A stretch of 5,445 bases of DNA from assembly GCA_031259515.1 (NCBI GenBank), contig JAIRLK010000059.1:1-5445 (forward strand), given 5' to 3'. The DNA comes from Treponema sp. GTDB taxonomy: Bacteria; Spirochaetota; Spirochaetia; Treponematales; Breznakiellaceae. Each line of letters opens with the position of its first letter. Position 1 is the stretch's first letter. Below, in pieces: positions 1-5,445 of this stretch. Under the pieces are notes generated by a model. The model saw only the letters and a program-made list of their open reading frames with translations. It searched no databases and was not told the origin of the DNA. The translations under genes were made by a program, and so were the position numbers.

Positions 1-95
1 ACGCCTTCCAGAGCCCCGTACAGGCCCCGCAGGGCGGTTTCTTCCCCGAATAATAACGAGAAAACGCTGCTTTTATACTCCCTGTTGGCGCTCAT
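1..95 (-). CDS. Partial PD-(D/E)XK / Rpn-like transposase-nuclease family protein (N-terminus only)
   Basis: The first 31 codons of a gene run off the left edge. The ATG is at 95-93, with a GAGG Shine-Dalgarno (positions 101-104) 5 nt upstream. The peptide starts MSANREYKSSVF and continues with SLLFGEETALRGLYGALEG. An N-R-E-Y-K-x-S-V-F start followed by LF and then a Leu/Tyr helix is what I associate with Rpn-like PD-(D/E)XK proteins annotated as putative transposases, which are common in treponemes and clostridia. The catalytic D...(D/E)xK residues would lie further downstream, outside the window, so nuclease competence cannot be judged. It sits on the same strand as the VgrG operon but 132 nt beyond it, separated by an inverted repeat, so it is probably an independent gene. 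The family call rests on a short N-terminal motif only. Confidence 0.5.
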   Translation of the reverse strand, partial: MSANREYKSSVFSLLFGEETALRGLYGALEG

Positions 96-227
96 ATATG
101 CCTCTACCGGTAAATATACTGCATATTGGGGGAAAAGGAAAGCTATAACAGGGAACAAGTAGCAGGGAACAGGTTTTGGTGTTTGGGGGTGGGGTGTTGT
201 TACCTGTTATCTGTTAGTTGTTACCTG
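96..227. other. Intergenic region between the operon end and the left-edge gene
   Basis: These 132 nt lie between the stop of the DUF6931 gene and the start of the Rpn-like gene. They hold most of a large imperfect inverted repeat (146-230, listed separately), a G-rich loop on the + strand, and the leader of the left-edge gene. On the minus strand that leader has an AT-rich stretch with a TATATT hexamer near 113-118 that could serve as a -10 box, but no convincing -35 precedes it. An 8-bp palindrome TACCGGTA (105-112) lies 9 nt upstream of the ATG. I see no credible small gene here. Confidence 0.6.
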
Positions 228-230
228 TTA
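146..230. repeat. Imperfect 29-bp inverted repeat with G-rich loop, possible terminator or dispersed repeat
   Basis: The left arm 146-174 and right arm 202-230 are complementary at 24 of 29 positions and enclose a 27-nt loop (175-201) containing G5 and G4 runs on the + strand. Each arm is itself internally repetitive. AGGGAACA occurs at 150-157 and 164-171, and GTTACCTGTTA occurs at 199-209 and 220-230 with a 21-nt period. The right arm includes the TAA stop of the DUF6931 gene (230-228). In the minus-strand transcript the hairpin would form directly at the operon end, followed by a pyrimidine-rich stretch rather than a clean U-tract. It could therefore be a weak terminator, an RNA 3'-end stabiliser or a dispersed repeat. 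The structure is seen directly; its role is inferred. Confidence 0.6.
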
Positions 231-1589
231 CTCCGGTTTCCAGCGTTTGTACACGGGCGGTGGGCCGCCGTTTGGCGCGGCTTGCGGCGTATCGCCGTTG
301 GGCGGTGTAACAGACGCGGGGCCGCCGTTCCCGGCGGGCGCGGACGCCGCCCCGTTTCCGGAAGCTCCGTTAGCCGCCGGGGAAGTCCCCGCCAGGGCTT
401 CGGCGATCATCCGCTTTATGACCGTTTCCTTTTCCTCCGCGCCCAGATCCGCTATGCCCGCCTCGGCCTGCCAGTCTGCGGCGCTCTTATCCGTGGCCTT
501 GCTCCAGTCCGGTTCGCTTAGCTGTTCGTGGGGCATTTTGCTGTCCGCAAGGGATGCCTCCCAGTTATCCGCCCCGGTCAGGACTTCCACCCCCAGCCTG
601 AAGTATTCGGCATAGCGTTCCTTGACCTTGCGGACGCCTCCCGGCGCCAGGGCGCAGAGGAGCAGGGTCTGGGTAAGGCCGTTGGACGCGAGGCCCGGCG
701 GCGTGGGAATCACCTGATCCCCCGCGGGCATCAGATTGCCGAAGGACCAGAATGCCGAAAGGGAAAGGAGGCCCCCGGGCTGGTCGGGGCATTCGTTACC
801 CACATCCAGGCAGCGCTGGGCATTTTCCGGGCCGGGAGCCGCCACCCAGCGGTACGCCGCGGCCAGGGCGTTGTCGGAGAGCTTCTTCTGGTGGGCGGGA
901 ATCTTGGGGGGCAGCACCGACTTGATCGTCTCCACCGTGTCTTTCTGCACCCCCGCAAGCTGGGCCTTGAGCTTTGCCGCCTCCTGAAAAATGGGGGAAT
1001 TGGGATCGATGGGATAGGGATCTTCACCGATCCTTTTACCGAGTTGTTCCAACAGGTCCATAGGGTGAATACCGTGAACCGCCTTAAATTTCTGAAAAGC
1101 CACCTCTACCGCATCTTCTACGTACTTAAGCATTTCAGGGTCTACCATGGCCCGCATCTTCTGATAATCTGCCTGCATTTTGGCTATATTGGCTTCCATC
1201 TGAGCGACCAGTTCCGGATCGGGTTTCGGCGGTTCAACCTTGGCAAATTCCGGTATTTCCGGCCCCTTTTCGATATCCGCGCCGATGGTGGCAATATCCC
1301 GCTCCCCCGCTGGATTTATCAAAAGTTCCTCCATAAGGGAAACCACGCAACGGTAAACCCACCAGACTGCGGCCCTGCGGTGGGCAATATAGGCCATAAG
1401 TTCACCGGCGCACTTATAACGGCCTAAACCGGCAAACTTAAAAATCATGGTTTCCGCGCTGTCAACACCGGCATACAATTCAGCCAAATCGGGCCGGATA
1501 TTGTAATCTTCTTTTTCCGTTATGTCTTTAATAGAGGTATACCGAACCGCTACCAGATGTTTATTCAACCAGTCAAGTTTATCCGCCAT
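228..1589 (-). CDS. DUF6931-family protein (T6SS-associated) with large internal insertion
   Basis: 453 aa; ATG at 1589 with AAGGAG (1595-1600) 5 nt upstream, 43 nt after the previous stop. Residues about 35-90 hold the first half of the DUF6931 pattern: a Leu/Ala-rich helical stretch leading into AHRRAAVWWVYRC (69-81), matching the family's proline-/arginine-rich R-x-A-V-W-W-A signature. Residues about 238-340 hold the second half: A-x-x-W-V followed by P-x-x-N-x-R, then SAFWSFGNLMP (278-288), a V-x-P-x-P stretch and a final F-x-L-G-x-x-x-L-T-G. Between them lies about 125 residues (111-235) of charged helical sequence, likely coiled coil around 124-172. The C-terminus (about 400-453) is Ala/Gly/Asn/Pro-rich and probably disordered. 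DUF6931 proteins in Proteobacteria are encoded beside vgrG and effector-loading genes, and this position after a split vgrG fits. The molecular function is unknown; a role in loading the tip or handling cargo in the cytoplasm is inferred. No signal peptide or membrane segment is visible. Confidence 0.72.
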   Translation of the reverse strand: MADKLDWLNKHLVAVRYTSIKDITEKEDYNIRPDLAELYAGVDSAETMIFKFAGLGRYKCAGELMAYIAHRRAAVWWVYRCVVSLMEELLINPAGERDIATIGADIEKGPEIPEFAKVEPPKPDPELVAQMEANIAKMQADYQKMRAMVDPEMLKYVEDAVEVAFQKFKAVHGIHPMDLLEQLGKRIGEDPYPIDPNSPIFQEAAKLKAQLAGVQKDTVETIKSVLPPKIPAHQKKLSDNALAAAYRWVAAPGPENAQRCLDVGNECPDQPGGLLSLSAFWSFGNLMPAGDQVIPTPPGLASNGLTQTLLLCALAPGGVRKVKERYAEYFRLGVEVLTGADNWEASLADSKMPHEQLSEPDWSKATDKSAADWQAEAGIADLGAEEKETVIKRMIAEALAGTSPAANGASGNGAASAPAGNGGPASVTPPNGDTPQAAPNGGPPPVYKRWKPE

Positions 1590-1632
1590 GTCTACTCCTT
1601 AAATCTACTACCGGTACATTTCCACCGGCGGT

Positions 1633-2025
1633 TTAAGACATCACGAGGCCCTTGGTCTTGACATCCAGGGCGCCCGCCTTGGGCTGGGCCGCGGAGGCCC
1701 CCGAATCCAGGGCTTTGGCGTCGGATGTCATCGCCTTGGCATCGGTTTGAGCAGCGGAAAGATCCCCGTCTTTTGCCTTGACCCCGTCTTTGGCAAGGGA
1801 AGCGTCGTTATCCTTCGCCGAGGCTTCGGTCTTGTTGATCGAGGTATCGTCTTTTGTAGGATGCATTTCCGTATCGCCGGTGAGGCTGCTCTTCTTATAA
1901 TTGGTAACTACAAGCGCAGTTATTGCCGATGTAAGAGCGGCAACCGCAGCCCCTGCCGCAGCCGACATAATAATCGGTTCAACCAATTCTAAAATTTCAT
2001 TTTTAATTTTTTTATCTAACTCCAT
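1633..2025 (-). CDS. Small hydrophobic-N-terminus protein with tandem 7-residue repeats
   Basis: 130 aa; ATG at 2025 with GGAGGAG (2029-2035) just upstream. It starts 21 nt after the stop of the spike gene. Residues 1-15 are charged and helical, and 16-41 form an Ala/Gly-rich hydrophobic stretch that could be a membrane helix or a fusion-like segment. Residues 60-130 break into consecutive seven-residue units such as DTSINKT, DASLAKD, DAKAMTS, DAKALDS and GASAAQP, with small hydrophobics at unit positions 2 and 4 and Ser/Lys at 3. That i, i+2 spacing suits beta-strands or a beta-solenoid/trimeric fibre better than an a/d coiled coil, although disorder is also possible. I do not recognise a family. 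Its position between the spike and DUF6931 genes suggests a tip accessory, possibly a spike extension or a chaperoned cargo. It is too short to be an enzyme of known type. Confidence 0.75.
   Translation of the reverse strand: MELDKKIKNEILELVEPIIMSAAAGAAVAALTSAITALVVTNYKKSSLTGDTEMHPTKDDTSINKTEASAKDNDASLAKDGVKAKDGDLSAAQTDAKAMTSDAKALDSGASAAQPKAGALDVKTKGLVMS
1636..1848 (-). repeat. About ten tandem 21-nt / 7-residue repeats in the 130-aa gene
   Basis: Reading from codon 60 in steps of seven residues gives ten in-phase units up to the C-terminus, the last one longer by one residue. The consensus is roughly [D/G]-A-[S/K]-A-x-D-x. The DNA units are divergent, unlike the near-identical repeats of the upstream spike gene, so the array is old or maintained at protein level. 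The last units keep the pattern (KAGALDV, then KTKGLVMS). Confidence 0.65.
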
Positions 2026-2046
2026 AATCTCCTCCGTTCATTTTTA

Positions 2047-4191
2047 TTACTCTTCATCAGAAAGATCTTCTAACTCTATACCATCTTCTTTGTCCTCCTC
2101 TTCCGGGGGTTCAGCCTCTAAGGCGACCATCGGCCCTTCGCTTTGTGTACTGTCGTAGGCCGTAAGTATTTTATTTTTTAAAGCCATCAATATTGATTCG
2201 GCGGTTGCGGTTAAATGTAAATAACTTGTATGTAAAGGGCTGCTTAAACAGTTCTTACCGATAACCACAAATAGATACAGAGACAAACCGTATTCTACGA
2301 TCATAGATGCCAGACTTACACTGTCCCGTGCAGTTTTCCCCGCTTCCTTTGAAACAACAGCGGGCAAACCAGCATCTAAAAGCGTAAAAACTATCCCTTG
2401 TATCATCCTCATGAAATGAAATGTTGTAATCGCATGATCAACAAGGGAATTAGCCGTATCTGCTTTATTCTTTTTTCTTTTTTCAAAGAATTTTTTCATC
2501 AGGATTTTTTTCGCAGCAATCGTCAAAACAGGACTTCCTATTTTTCCGATTAACCGGGGGTATGAATTTACTGCCGTACCCAATTCAGACTCGGTATCTC
2601 CCCCAGCCATACTGCTGATCGAAGAAACCAAATTTTCAAGAAATATTGCTGAAAAGCCTATATATTTTGCTAAATAGGATACCGTATTAAACGCTTTTAT
2701 CTGTATATCTTTTCCGGTAGCTCTCACTATTCCTGCGTTGGTCTTTATCTCCCCACCCATATTATCTGCCAGGGAAGCGCCGTATATGGCTTTGATATCA
2801 ATAACGGTACCATTTATAACTATACCGCCTACTGCACCAACGGTAATAACGGAATCATAGTAGTTTTGGATATTACCGTGCATTTTTCTGGAGTAAATAG
2901 TAACGCCGCTATCATCAATAGTAATCGTTGAACGTCCGACCTGTAGACATATAGATTCACCTGCTTTAATGATAATCCGTTTCTTTGCCCGTATATGTAG
3001 ATCCCCTTCATATAAGGTGCTATCATCCCCTGCCCTGTCGAAATCACCGTGATCGGATTTATTTTTGCCTCCTTCAATACAATCTGCCAGTATCGCTAAA
3101 CGCCCGGCCTTTAGCTCCTGAAAATTCTTTGCGCTCTGCCTTATATCCCCTGTGGACTGGATGTTTATTTGATCGATCCTGGGGAACGTCGACGTTCCTA
3201 TTCTCGGTATCCAGTTTTTATATACCAACGTAACTCTCTTAATGTGGCTGGCGGAAGTTTCGTCCTTGTCTTTCTGAAGCCCCGCATCCACAAGCCGTTT
3301 GCTGTAAGCATCATCACTCTCAGGACGCTGTGGAATCCAGTTTTCGTGGATAGCGGTAACCCTCTTAATGTGGCTGGCGGAAGTTTCGCTGTCGTCTTTT
3401 TTAGGAAGCCCCGCATCCACAAGCCGTTTGCTGTAAGCATCATCAGCTTCCTTGGAATTACGTGGAATCCAGTTTTCGTGGATAGCGGTAACCCTCTTAA
3501 TGTGGCTGGCGGAAGTTTCGTCCTTGTCTTTCTGAAGCCCCGCATTCACAAGCCGTTTGCTGTAAACATCATCAGCTTCCTCGGAATTACGTGGAATCCA
3601 GTTGTCGTGGATAGTGGTAACCCTCTTAATGTGGCTGGCGGAAGTTTCGTCCTTGTCTTTCTGAAGCCCTGCATTCACAAGCCGTTTGCTGTAAGCATTA
3701 TCGGTTTCTTGCGTATTCTCAACATCCCAATAAGTTTTATCCTCGGTCGTCCACTGGGTCTTCCTGCGATAAAACCCAATTTCCGAGTACCGGTCGGTAA
3801 TATCCGTTGCAGAAGGGGTGTCTTTTCCGGTTTGCTCGTACCGCAGCACCATGCCTTCTTCATTTTTGAGAGCTGCTTGTTCTATATCAAAAGCCCCAAT
3901 ACTTGTCCCGGCGTTTGCGTTGGTAAGAAAATTATTACCCGCTTCTGTCGCGCTGGGAAGGTAGCCCATCAAATAATAGGTAGGATTAGTCGTGTTTCCA
4001 TCATCATCAACAAGGATTCTTTCATCCTTTTTGGGGTAACGGTAAAAACCTGTTTCCTTGCCGCCCACGGGCATCACCAAATTTACAATTACCGGGGTGT
4101 TAGCGCCTTGTTGAGCGTAAAACTCATATGGTAAGTTCGCCGTAGATGTGCAAGCTCCTTTTTCACACACCGTCATCTTTTGCAACGCCAT
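2047..4191 (-). CDS. VgrG/gp5-like spike protein with OB fold, internal repeats and novel C-terminal domain
   Basis: 714 aa; ATG at 4191 preceded by AGGAGG (4198-4203) at 6 nt. Residues about 30-80 match the gp5/VgrG OB fold: VIVNLVMP, then GFYRYPKKDERILVDDDG and YYLMGYLPS, equivalent to the usual G-[FY]-x-x-[FY]-P-x-x-G-D-E-V-L-V and Y-x-x-G motifs. Residues 167-330 are four repeats of 43-44 aa (feature 3202-3693). Residues about 340-500 show the alternating beta pattern of the VgrG/DUF2345 spike, including LHIRAKKRIIIKAGESICL and STITIDDSGVTIYS. Residues about 530-690 are predicted helical with hydrophobic stretches at about 594-613 and 626-645; no known toxin motif is visible. The last 23 residues contain 14 Asp/Glu. 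It follows the gp27-like gene by 12 nt, so the two genes together replace one fused VgrG. It should trimerise and form the puncturing spike. There is no visible PAAR domain and no lysozyme. Confidence 0.8.
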   Translation of the reverse strand: MALQKMTVCEKGACTSTANLPYEFYAQQGANTPVIVNLVMPVGGKETGFYRYPKKDERILVDDDGNTTNPTYYLMGYLPSATEAGNNFLTNANAGTSIGAFDIEQAALKNEEGMVLRYEQTGKDTPSATDITDRYSEIGFYRRKTQWTTEDKTYWDVENTQETDNAYSKRLVNAGLQKDKDETSASHIKRVTTIHDNWIPRNSEEADDVYSKRLVNAGLQKDKDETSASHIKRVTAIHENWIPRNSKEADDAYSKRLVDAGLPKKDDSETSASHIKRVTAIHENWIPQRPESDDAYSKRLVDAGLQKDKDETSASHIKRVTLVYKNWIPRIGTSTFPRIDQINIQSTGDIRQSAKNFQELKAGRLAILADCIEGGKNKSDHGDFDRAGDDSTLYEGDLHIRAKKRIIIKAGESICLQVGRSTITIDDSGVTIYSRKMHGNIQNYYDSVITVGAVGGIVINGTVIDIKAIYGASLADNMGGEIKTNAGIVRATGKDIQIKAFNTVSYLAKYIGFSAIFLENLVSSISSMAGGDTESELGTAVNSYPRLIGKIGSPVLTIAAKKILMKKFFEKRKKNKADTANSLVDHAITTFHFMRMIQGIVFTLLDAGLPAVVSKEAGKTARDSVSLASMIVEYGLSLYLFVVIGKNCLSSPLHTSYLHLTATAESILMALKNKILTAYDSTQSEGPMVALEAEPPEEEDKEDGIELEDLSDEE
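3202..3693 (-). repeat. Four near-identical in-frame tandem repeats (126-132 bp) in the spike gene
   Basis: Anchoring on the + strand string aatgtggctggcggaag, units begin at 3241, 3367, 3499 and 3628, giving periods of 126, 132 and 129 bp, all multiples of three. In protein order the units start at Tyr167, Tyr210, Tyr253 and Tyr296, each opening with YSKRLV, containing ETSASHIKRVT and ending near NWIP. The third unit has one extra residue (PKKDDSE in place of QKDKDE). Nucleotide identity is very high over most of the unit, indicating recent duplication or gene conversion. A degenerate half-unit precedes the array: Trp155 and Glu162-Tyr167 keep the W-to-Y spacing of 12 residues. Each unit looks like a two-helix hairpin. 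Confidence 0.92.
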
Positions 4192-4197
4192 CGGTCC

Positions 4198-4204
4198 CCT
4201 CCTT
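4198..4204 (-). promoter_or_regulatory. Shine-Dalgarno of the spike gene overlapping the upstream stop codon
   Basis: AAGGAGG on the minus strand ends 6 nt before the spike ATG. Its first base is the last A of the TAA stop (4206-4204) of the gp27-like gene. This arrangement favours translational coupling, which would help keep the two halves of the split VgrG in balance. Confidence 0.75.
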
Positions 4205-5424
4205 TATTGGGATAAAGTTCCGCAAAAACGCCTTTCGATGCCCGCGGCATAATTGATACAGGCAAATTCCGTTTCCACCGTTTCCCCGGCCCGCGTGTCC
4301 TCATGTTTTACCGCCAGATGTTCAGGCCAGACGGCGCGGACACGGGTCTTTGCGGTAGTCACCAGGGCGGTGATCCGGCTGTCGTCATTCAGGCCGTAAA
4401 AATGGGCCAGTTCAAAAAGGGCTCCGGGCATTAAAAGCAGATTCGCCGCCTTGCCGGTCCAGTTTGTTTTCGCAAGCTCAAAGCCGCGGAAACGGGCGTC
4501 CAGTATCTGTTTCATATCGGCGTCAATTTCGTCCTTCGCCGTCCCCCGCTCGTAGCCGGTAAAGAGGCGGTGATAGGTAAGCGACCGTTTATCCGCGCCG
4601 GGATCTCCGGCCTTCCATTCTTCGTTCCCGTAGTTGAATTCGGGGTAAGCCGCGGATACCTCTATGCCGTCCACCCCGATGGAATTTTCCATGCGGAAGG
4701 CGTCCATCTTCCAGGTGTCCTGCGCCTCCGCGGCGCGGATAAAATCAAATTGGGCAGCCTGTGCCACCTCCCGGCCGTCGGAATACTCAAGCGCCGGTAC
4801 GGGGAAACTGTTGCCATCGGAAAAGATCAGATCCGCCGATCCCACCGCGTCCTCCGATACCGCGGGATGGACGCTGGTAAAGGATATTCCGTAGGTAAAA
4901 AGGATATTCCCGATAAATTCGATGTCCGGGATTCCGTTCTGGTTAAACATCAGACGTTTTGAGTATTCATCCCGTTTAATGTAGGAGTCAGGAAACTGCG
5001 CGGCTATACGGTTATTGTTCAAGACCGCCTCCACCGCGTCAACCGGGCTTTGTTTGTAGTAGACGGCGTTCCGCGCGTTGTAACGGAGCCGGGCAAGGGG
5101 GCTCTCTATGGTCAGGGAATAACGGTAACAGTTCTGCTCGCCGCCGGAAAAGAGGCCGTCCACGGCGGCGGCGCTGATGATGCCGTGAAGATAACGCTTT
5201 CGCATGGTAACCGCGTCCCGCAACACCTGGGAAATGGTCAGGGAAATGTTGGTATCCACTATTTCCGCCAGATCATCATAGGTATGCAGGGTGTCCGAAA
5301 GCAGGGTCAGGCGGGCTTTGTAAACACGCGAAAAACCCTCCTCCAGAAAAAGCTCATAGGGGTACATATCTTCAAAACCCCCGCCGGCGATTCTCATGGT
5401 GAGTATTACCTTTTTATCCGCCAA
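4204..5424 (-). CDS. VgrG N-terminal half / phage late control D (gp27-like) hub protein
   Basis: 406 aa. It matches the gp27-like part of VgrG and phage GPD across its length: an N-terminal beta region; RKRYLHGIISA (75-85), the usual R-x-x-H-G-I/V motif; YRYSLTIESPLARLRYNARN (100-119), equivalent to Y-x-x-x-L-x-P-x-L-x-x-L; SPVDAVEAVL (126-135), the iL-helix; FIGNILFTYGISFT (170-183), equivalent to the F-x-x-R-L-x-x-x-x-G-I-x-Y segment; and LLLMPGALFELAHFYGLND (329-347), the p-G-x-x-F-x-L strand. It stops where the OB fold would begin in a fused VgrG. TTG at 5424-5422 is preferred as start because AGGAG (5433-5437) lies 8 nt upstream. An ATG at 5429 is out of frame, and the next in-frame ATG (codon 10) has no good ribosome site. 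It should trimerise as the hub joining the spike to the tube. Whether the parent system is T6SS, tailocin or prophage is not decided by this gene alone. Confidence 0.78.
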   Translation of the reverse strand: MADKKVILTMRIAGGGFEDMYPYELFLEEGFSRVYKARLTLLSDTLHTYDDLAEIVDTNISLTISQVLRDAVTMRKRYLHGIISAAAVDGLFSGGEQNCYRYSLTIESPLARLRYNARNAVYYKQSPVDAVEAVLNNNRIAAQFPDSYIKRDEYSKRLMFNQNGIPDIEFIGNILFTYGISFTSVHPAVSEDAVGSADLIFSDGNSFPVPALEYSDGREVAQAAQFDFIRAAEAQDTWKMDAFRMENSIGVDGIEVSAAYPEFNYGNEEWKAGDPGADKRSLTYHRLFTGYERGTAKDEIDADMKQILDARFRGFELAKTNWTGKAANLLLMPGALFELAHFYGLNDDSRITALVTTAKTRVRAVWPEHLAVKHEDTRAGETVETEFACINYAAGIERRFCGTLSQ

Positions 5425-5432
5425 AACATTTT

Positions 5433-5437
5433 CTCCT
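5433..5437 (-). promoter_or_regulatory. Shine-Dalgarno that selects the TTG start of the gp27-like gene
   Basis: AGGAG lies 8 nt upstream of TTG 5424 but only 3 nt from the out-of-frame ATG at 5429. The spacing and the protein alignment both favour TTG. The remaining bases up to 5445 show no further feature, so any operon promoter lies outside the window. Confidence 0.65.
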
Positions 5438-5445
5438 ATACGATC

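Noticed and set aside
126..521. + strand open frame of 131 codons beginning in the intergenic region
   Set aside because: It crosses the inverted repeat and then runs antisense through the low-complexity tail of the DUF6931 gene. Its composition is odd (Cys/Arg/Gly-rich) and no family resemblance is seen.
528..1427. Long + strand open frame (299 codons) opposite the DUF6931 gene
   Set aside because: It lies wholly antisense to a gene with recognisable family motifs, and its translation is rich in Arg/Gly/His/Leu with no domain pattern. It is explained by GC-rich codon use on the other strand.
1608..1616. CTACCGGTA shared with 104-112, both upstream of start codons; a possible operator palindrome
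   Set aside because: The 8-bp palindrome occurs only twice, at different distances from the ATGs, with no promoter elements. Chance cannot be excluded.
1590..1632. Possible terminator between the 130-aa gene and the DUF6931 gene
   Set aside because: Only very short stems (3 bp) can be formed around ACCGCCGGT and no U-tract follows. A 43-nt gap with a good ribosome site fits an operon.
3202..3693. CRISPR array
   Set aside because: Repeat units are 126-132 bp, coding, in frame, and contiguous with no unique spacers.
3169..4134. Long + strand open frame (321 codons) with internal repeats
   Set aside because: Its repeats are only the mirror image of the in-frame repeats of the spike gene, and it has no family match. 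The minus-strand reading has OB-fold and spike motifs.
4945..4970. YSKRL in the gp27-like protein (residues 154-158), the same five residues that open each spike repeat
   Set aside because: The codons differ between the two genes and the flanking residues do not align. In the hub protein this segment fits the normal VgrG pattern, so the match is probably chance.

Overview
The window reads almost entirely on the minus strand. It holds a compact operon for the tip of a contractile injection machine (type VI secretion, T6SS-like, or a related tailocin/phage-like system). The organism is probably a spirochaete close to the termite-gut treponemes. That assignment is an inference from mixed base composition and from the style of the proteins, notably the partial Rpn-like gene at the left edge; no marker gene is present.

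In transcription order (right to left) the layout is: (1) 5424-4204, a 406-aa protein matching the N-terminal gp27/phage-GPD half of VgrG; (2) 4191-2047, a 714-aa protein that carries the gp5-like OB fold, then four near-identical repeats of about 43 aa, then a gp5/VgrG-type beta-spike, then an unrecognised helical C-terminal domain with two hydrophobic segments and a very acidic tail; (3) 2025-1633, a 130-aa protein with a hydrophobic N-terminal segment followed by about ten tandem 7-residue repeats; (4) 1589-228, a 453-aa protein with both halves of the T6SS-associated DUF6931 family, separated by an unusual insertion of about 125 aa. The gaps are 12, 21 and 43 nt and each start has a good Shine-Dalgarno, so the four genes look co-transcribed. 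After a 132-nt intergenic region with a large imperfect inverted repeat, a further minus-strand gene starts at 95 and runs off the left edge. Its first 31 residues resemble the PD-(D/E)XK/Rpn-like transposase-nuclease family.

The working model is a split VgrG: gene 1 would form the gp27-like hub and gene 2 the spike. Genes 3 and 4 would be tip-associated accessory, adaptor or cargo-loading proteins. The most unusual points are the tandem repeat block placed where phage T4 gp5 carries its lysozyme domain, the unknown C-terminal domain of the spike protein, the heptad-repeat protein, and the interrupted DUF6931. No PAAR protein, sheath, baseplate gene or recognisable toxin lies inside the window, so whether this is T6SS, an extracellular injection system or a prophage-derived particle cannot be settled here.
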